IMG/VR virus record: IMGVR_UViG_3300024520_003630
Coordinates: 1 to 29,346 of that record
From: a virus
Direction: 5' to 3' (one strand)
Length of the DNA: 29,346 bases
Each line of letters starts with the position of its first letter. Within the stretch, counting starts at the first letter, position 1. Shown piece after piece: positions 29,237-29,346 of this stretch. The position numbers and the translations under genes are program-made. Below the pieces are notes generated by a model that was not told the origin of the DNA, did not search any database, and saw nothing but the letters and a program-made list of their open reading frames with translations.

Positions 29237-29346
29237 CGCGCGGACCTCCTCGCCTATTTGACCGAACCGGTTCGGCTAATTGCCATTTGCAAGTTGTTAA
29301 TATCGTTGGACAATACTTTACACGTAGAAAAAGGGAACGTTGGGAC
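29237..29346. promoter_or_regulatory. AT-rich leader with a 14-bp perfect palindrome
   Basis: The last 110 bases contain no convincing gene. CCGAACCGGTTCGG (29262-29275) is a perfect 14-bp palindrome lying about 26 bases upstream of the ATG at 29236, followed on the plus side by an AT-rich stretch (29277-29330) unlike the rest of the window. The stretch has TTGTTA, TTGCAA and TTGGAC hexamers, but no well-spaced -10 partner. It is likely a control region for the leftward gene, or for a gene beyond the edge. Confidence 0.5.

Noticed and set aside
1-29346. Window as a complete circularly closed genome
   Set aside because: Reading the left-edge methyltransferase across to the right end gives no PPY motif and soon a stop, so the ends do not join.
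1-29346. tRNA genes, CRISPR arrays, integrase or attachment sites
   Set aside because: No cloverleaf with a GTTCGA-type T-loop and flanking stems, no regularly spaced repeats and no tyrosine or serine recombinase motif was seen.
29277-29346. A rightward gene starting near the right edge (AAGGG then TTG)
   Set aside because: Only two codons would be in the window, so nothing supports it.

Overview
The window is part of a tailed bacteriophage genome (class Caudoviricetes). It is GC-rich (well above 60% by eye) and densely coded, with genes joined by 1-4 base start/stop overlaps (ATGA, GTGA, TAATG) and AGGAGG-type ribosome binding sites, so the host is a bacterium. I cannot name the host. A tape measure protein of about 824 residues, tube and chaperone genes and no sheath or contractile baseplate point to a siphovirus with a tail of roughly 120 nm (about 1.5 Angstrom per residue, inference). 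I see no integrase, tRNA, CRISPR array or insertion sequence. The left edge cuts through a gene, so the genome continues outside the window.

Layout. (1) 1-842, leftward: an SLT-like lytic enzyme, a small HTH protein and the first 27 codons of an amino-methyltransferase that runs off the edge. (2) 843-950: divergent control region holding a perfect 19-bp operator-like inverted repeat. (3) 951-7750, rightward: C5-cytosine methyltransferase, small winged-helix-like protein, PD-(D/E)XK nuclease with a long C-terminal extension, SNF2-like helicase, a possible ssDNA-binding protein, and a family A DNA polymerase with a C-terminal zinc ribbon. (4) 7747-8882, leftward: four small early-type genes, one a 53-codon ORF squeezed between two others. 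(5) 8883-10824, leftward: lysis block with a CHAP-like endolysin and three membrane proteins. (6) 10833-27241, leftward: the virion operon. Read 5' to 3' it runs portal, minor head protein, two tandem paralogous Lys-rich proteins, scaffold, unknown, major capsid protein, head-tail adaptor, tail terminator, tail tube, G/T-type chaperones, tape measure, tail-tip and hub proteins, and beta-rich fibre-like proteins. (7) 27309-28805, rightward: terminase large subunit alone on the opposite strand, divergent from portal and convergent with a probable small terminase (28802-29236). A 14-bp perfect palindrome and an AT-rich leader lie upstream of the latter.

Working together: the rightward block replicates and modifies phage DNA. 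The terminases package it through the portal into capsids built on the scaffold. The tail genes build the delivery tube, and the lysis block releases progeny. The most unusual points are the two methyltransferase/HTH arms facing each other across one operator, a repeat-rich segment at the start of the helicase gene, a nuclease gene that looks like two genes fused, a possible holin-lipoprotein fusion, the tandem paralogs beside the scaffold, and the inverted terminase large gene.
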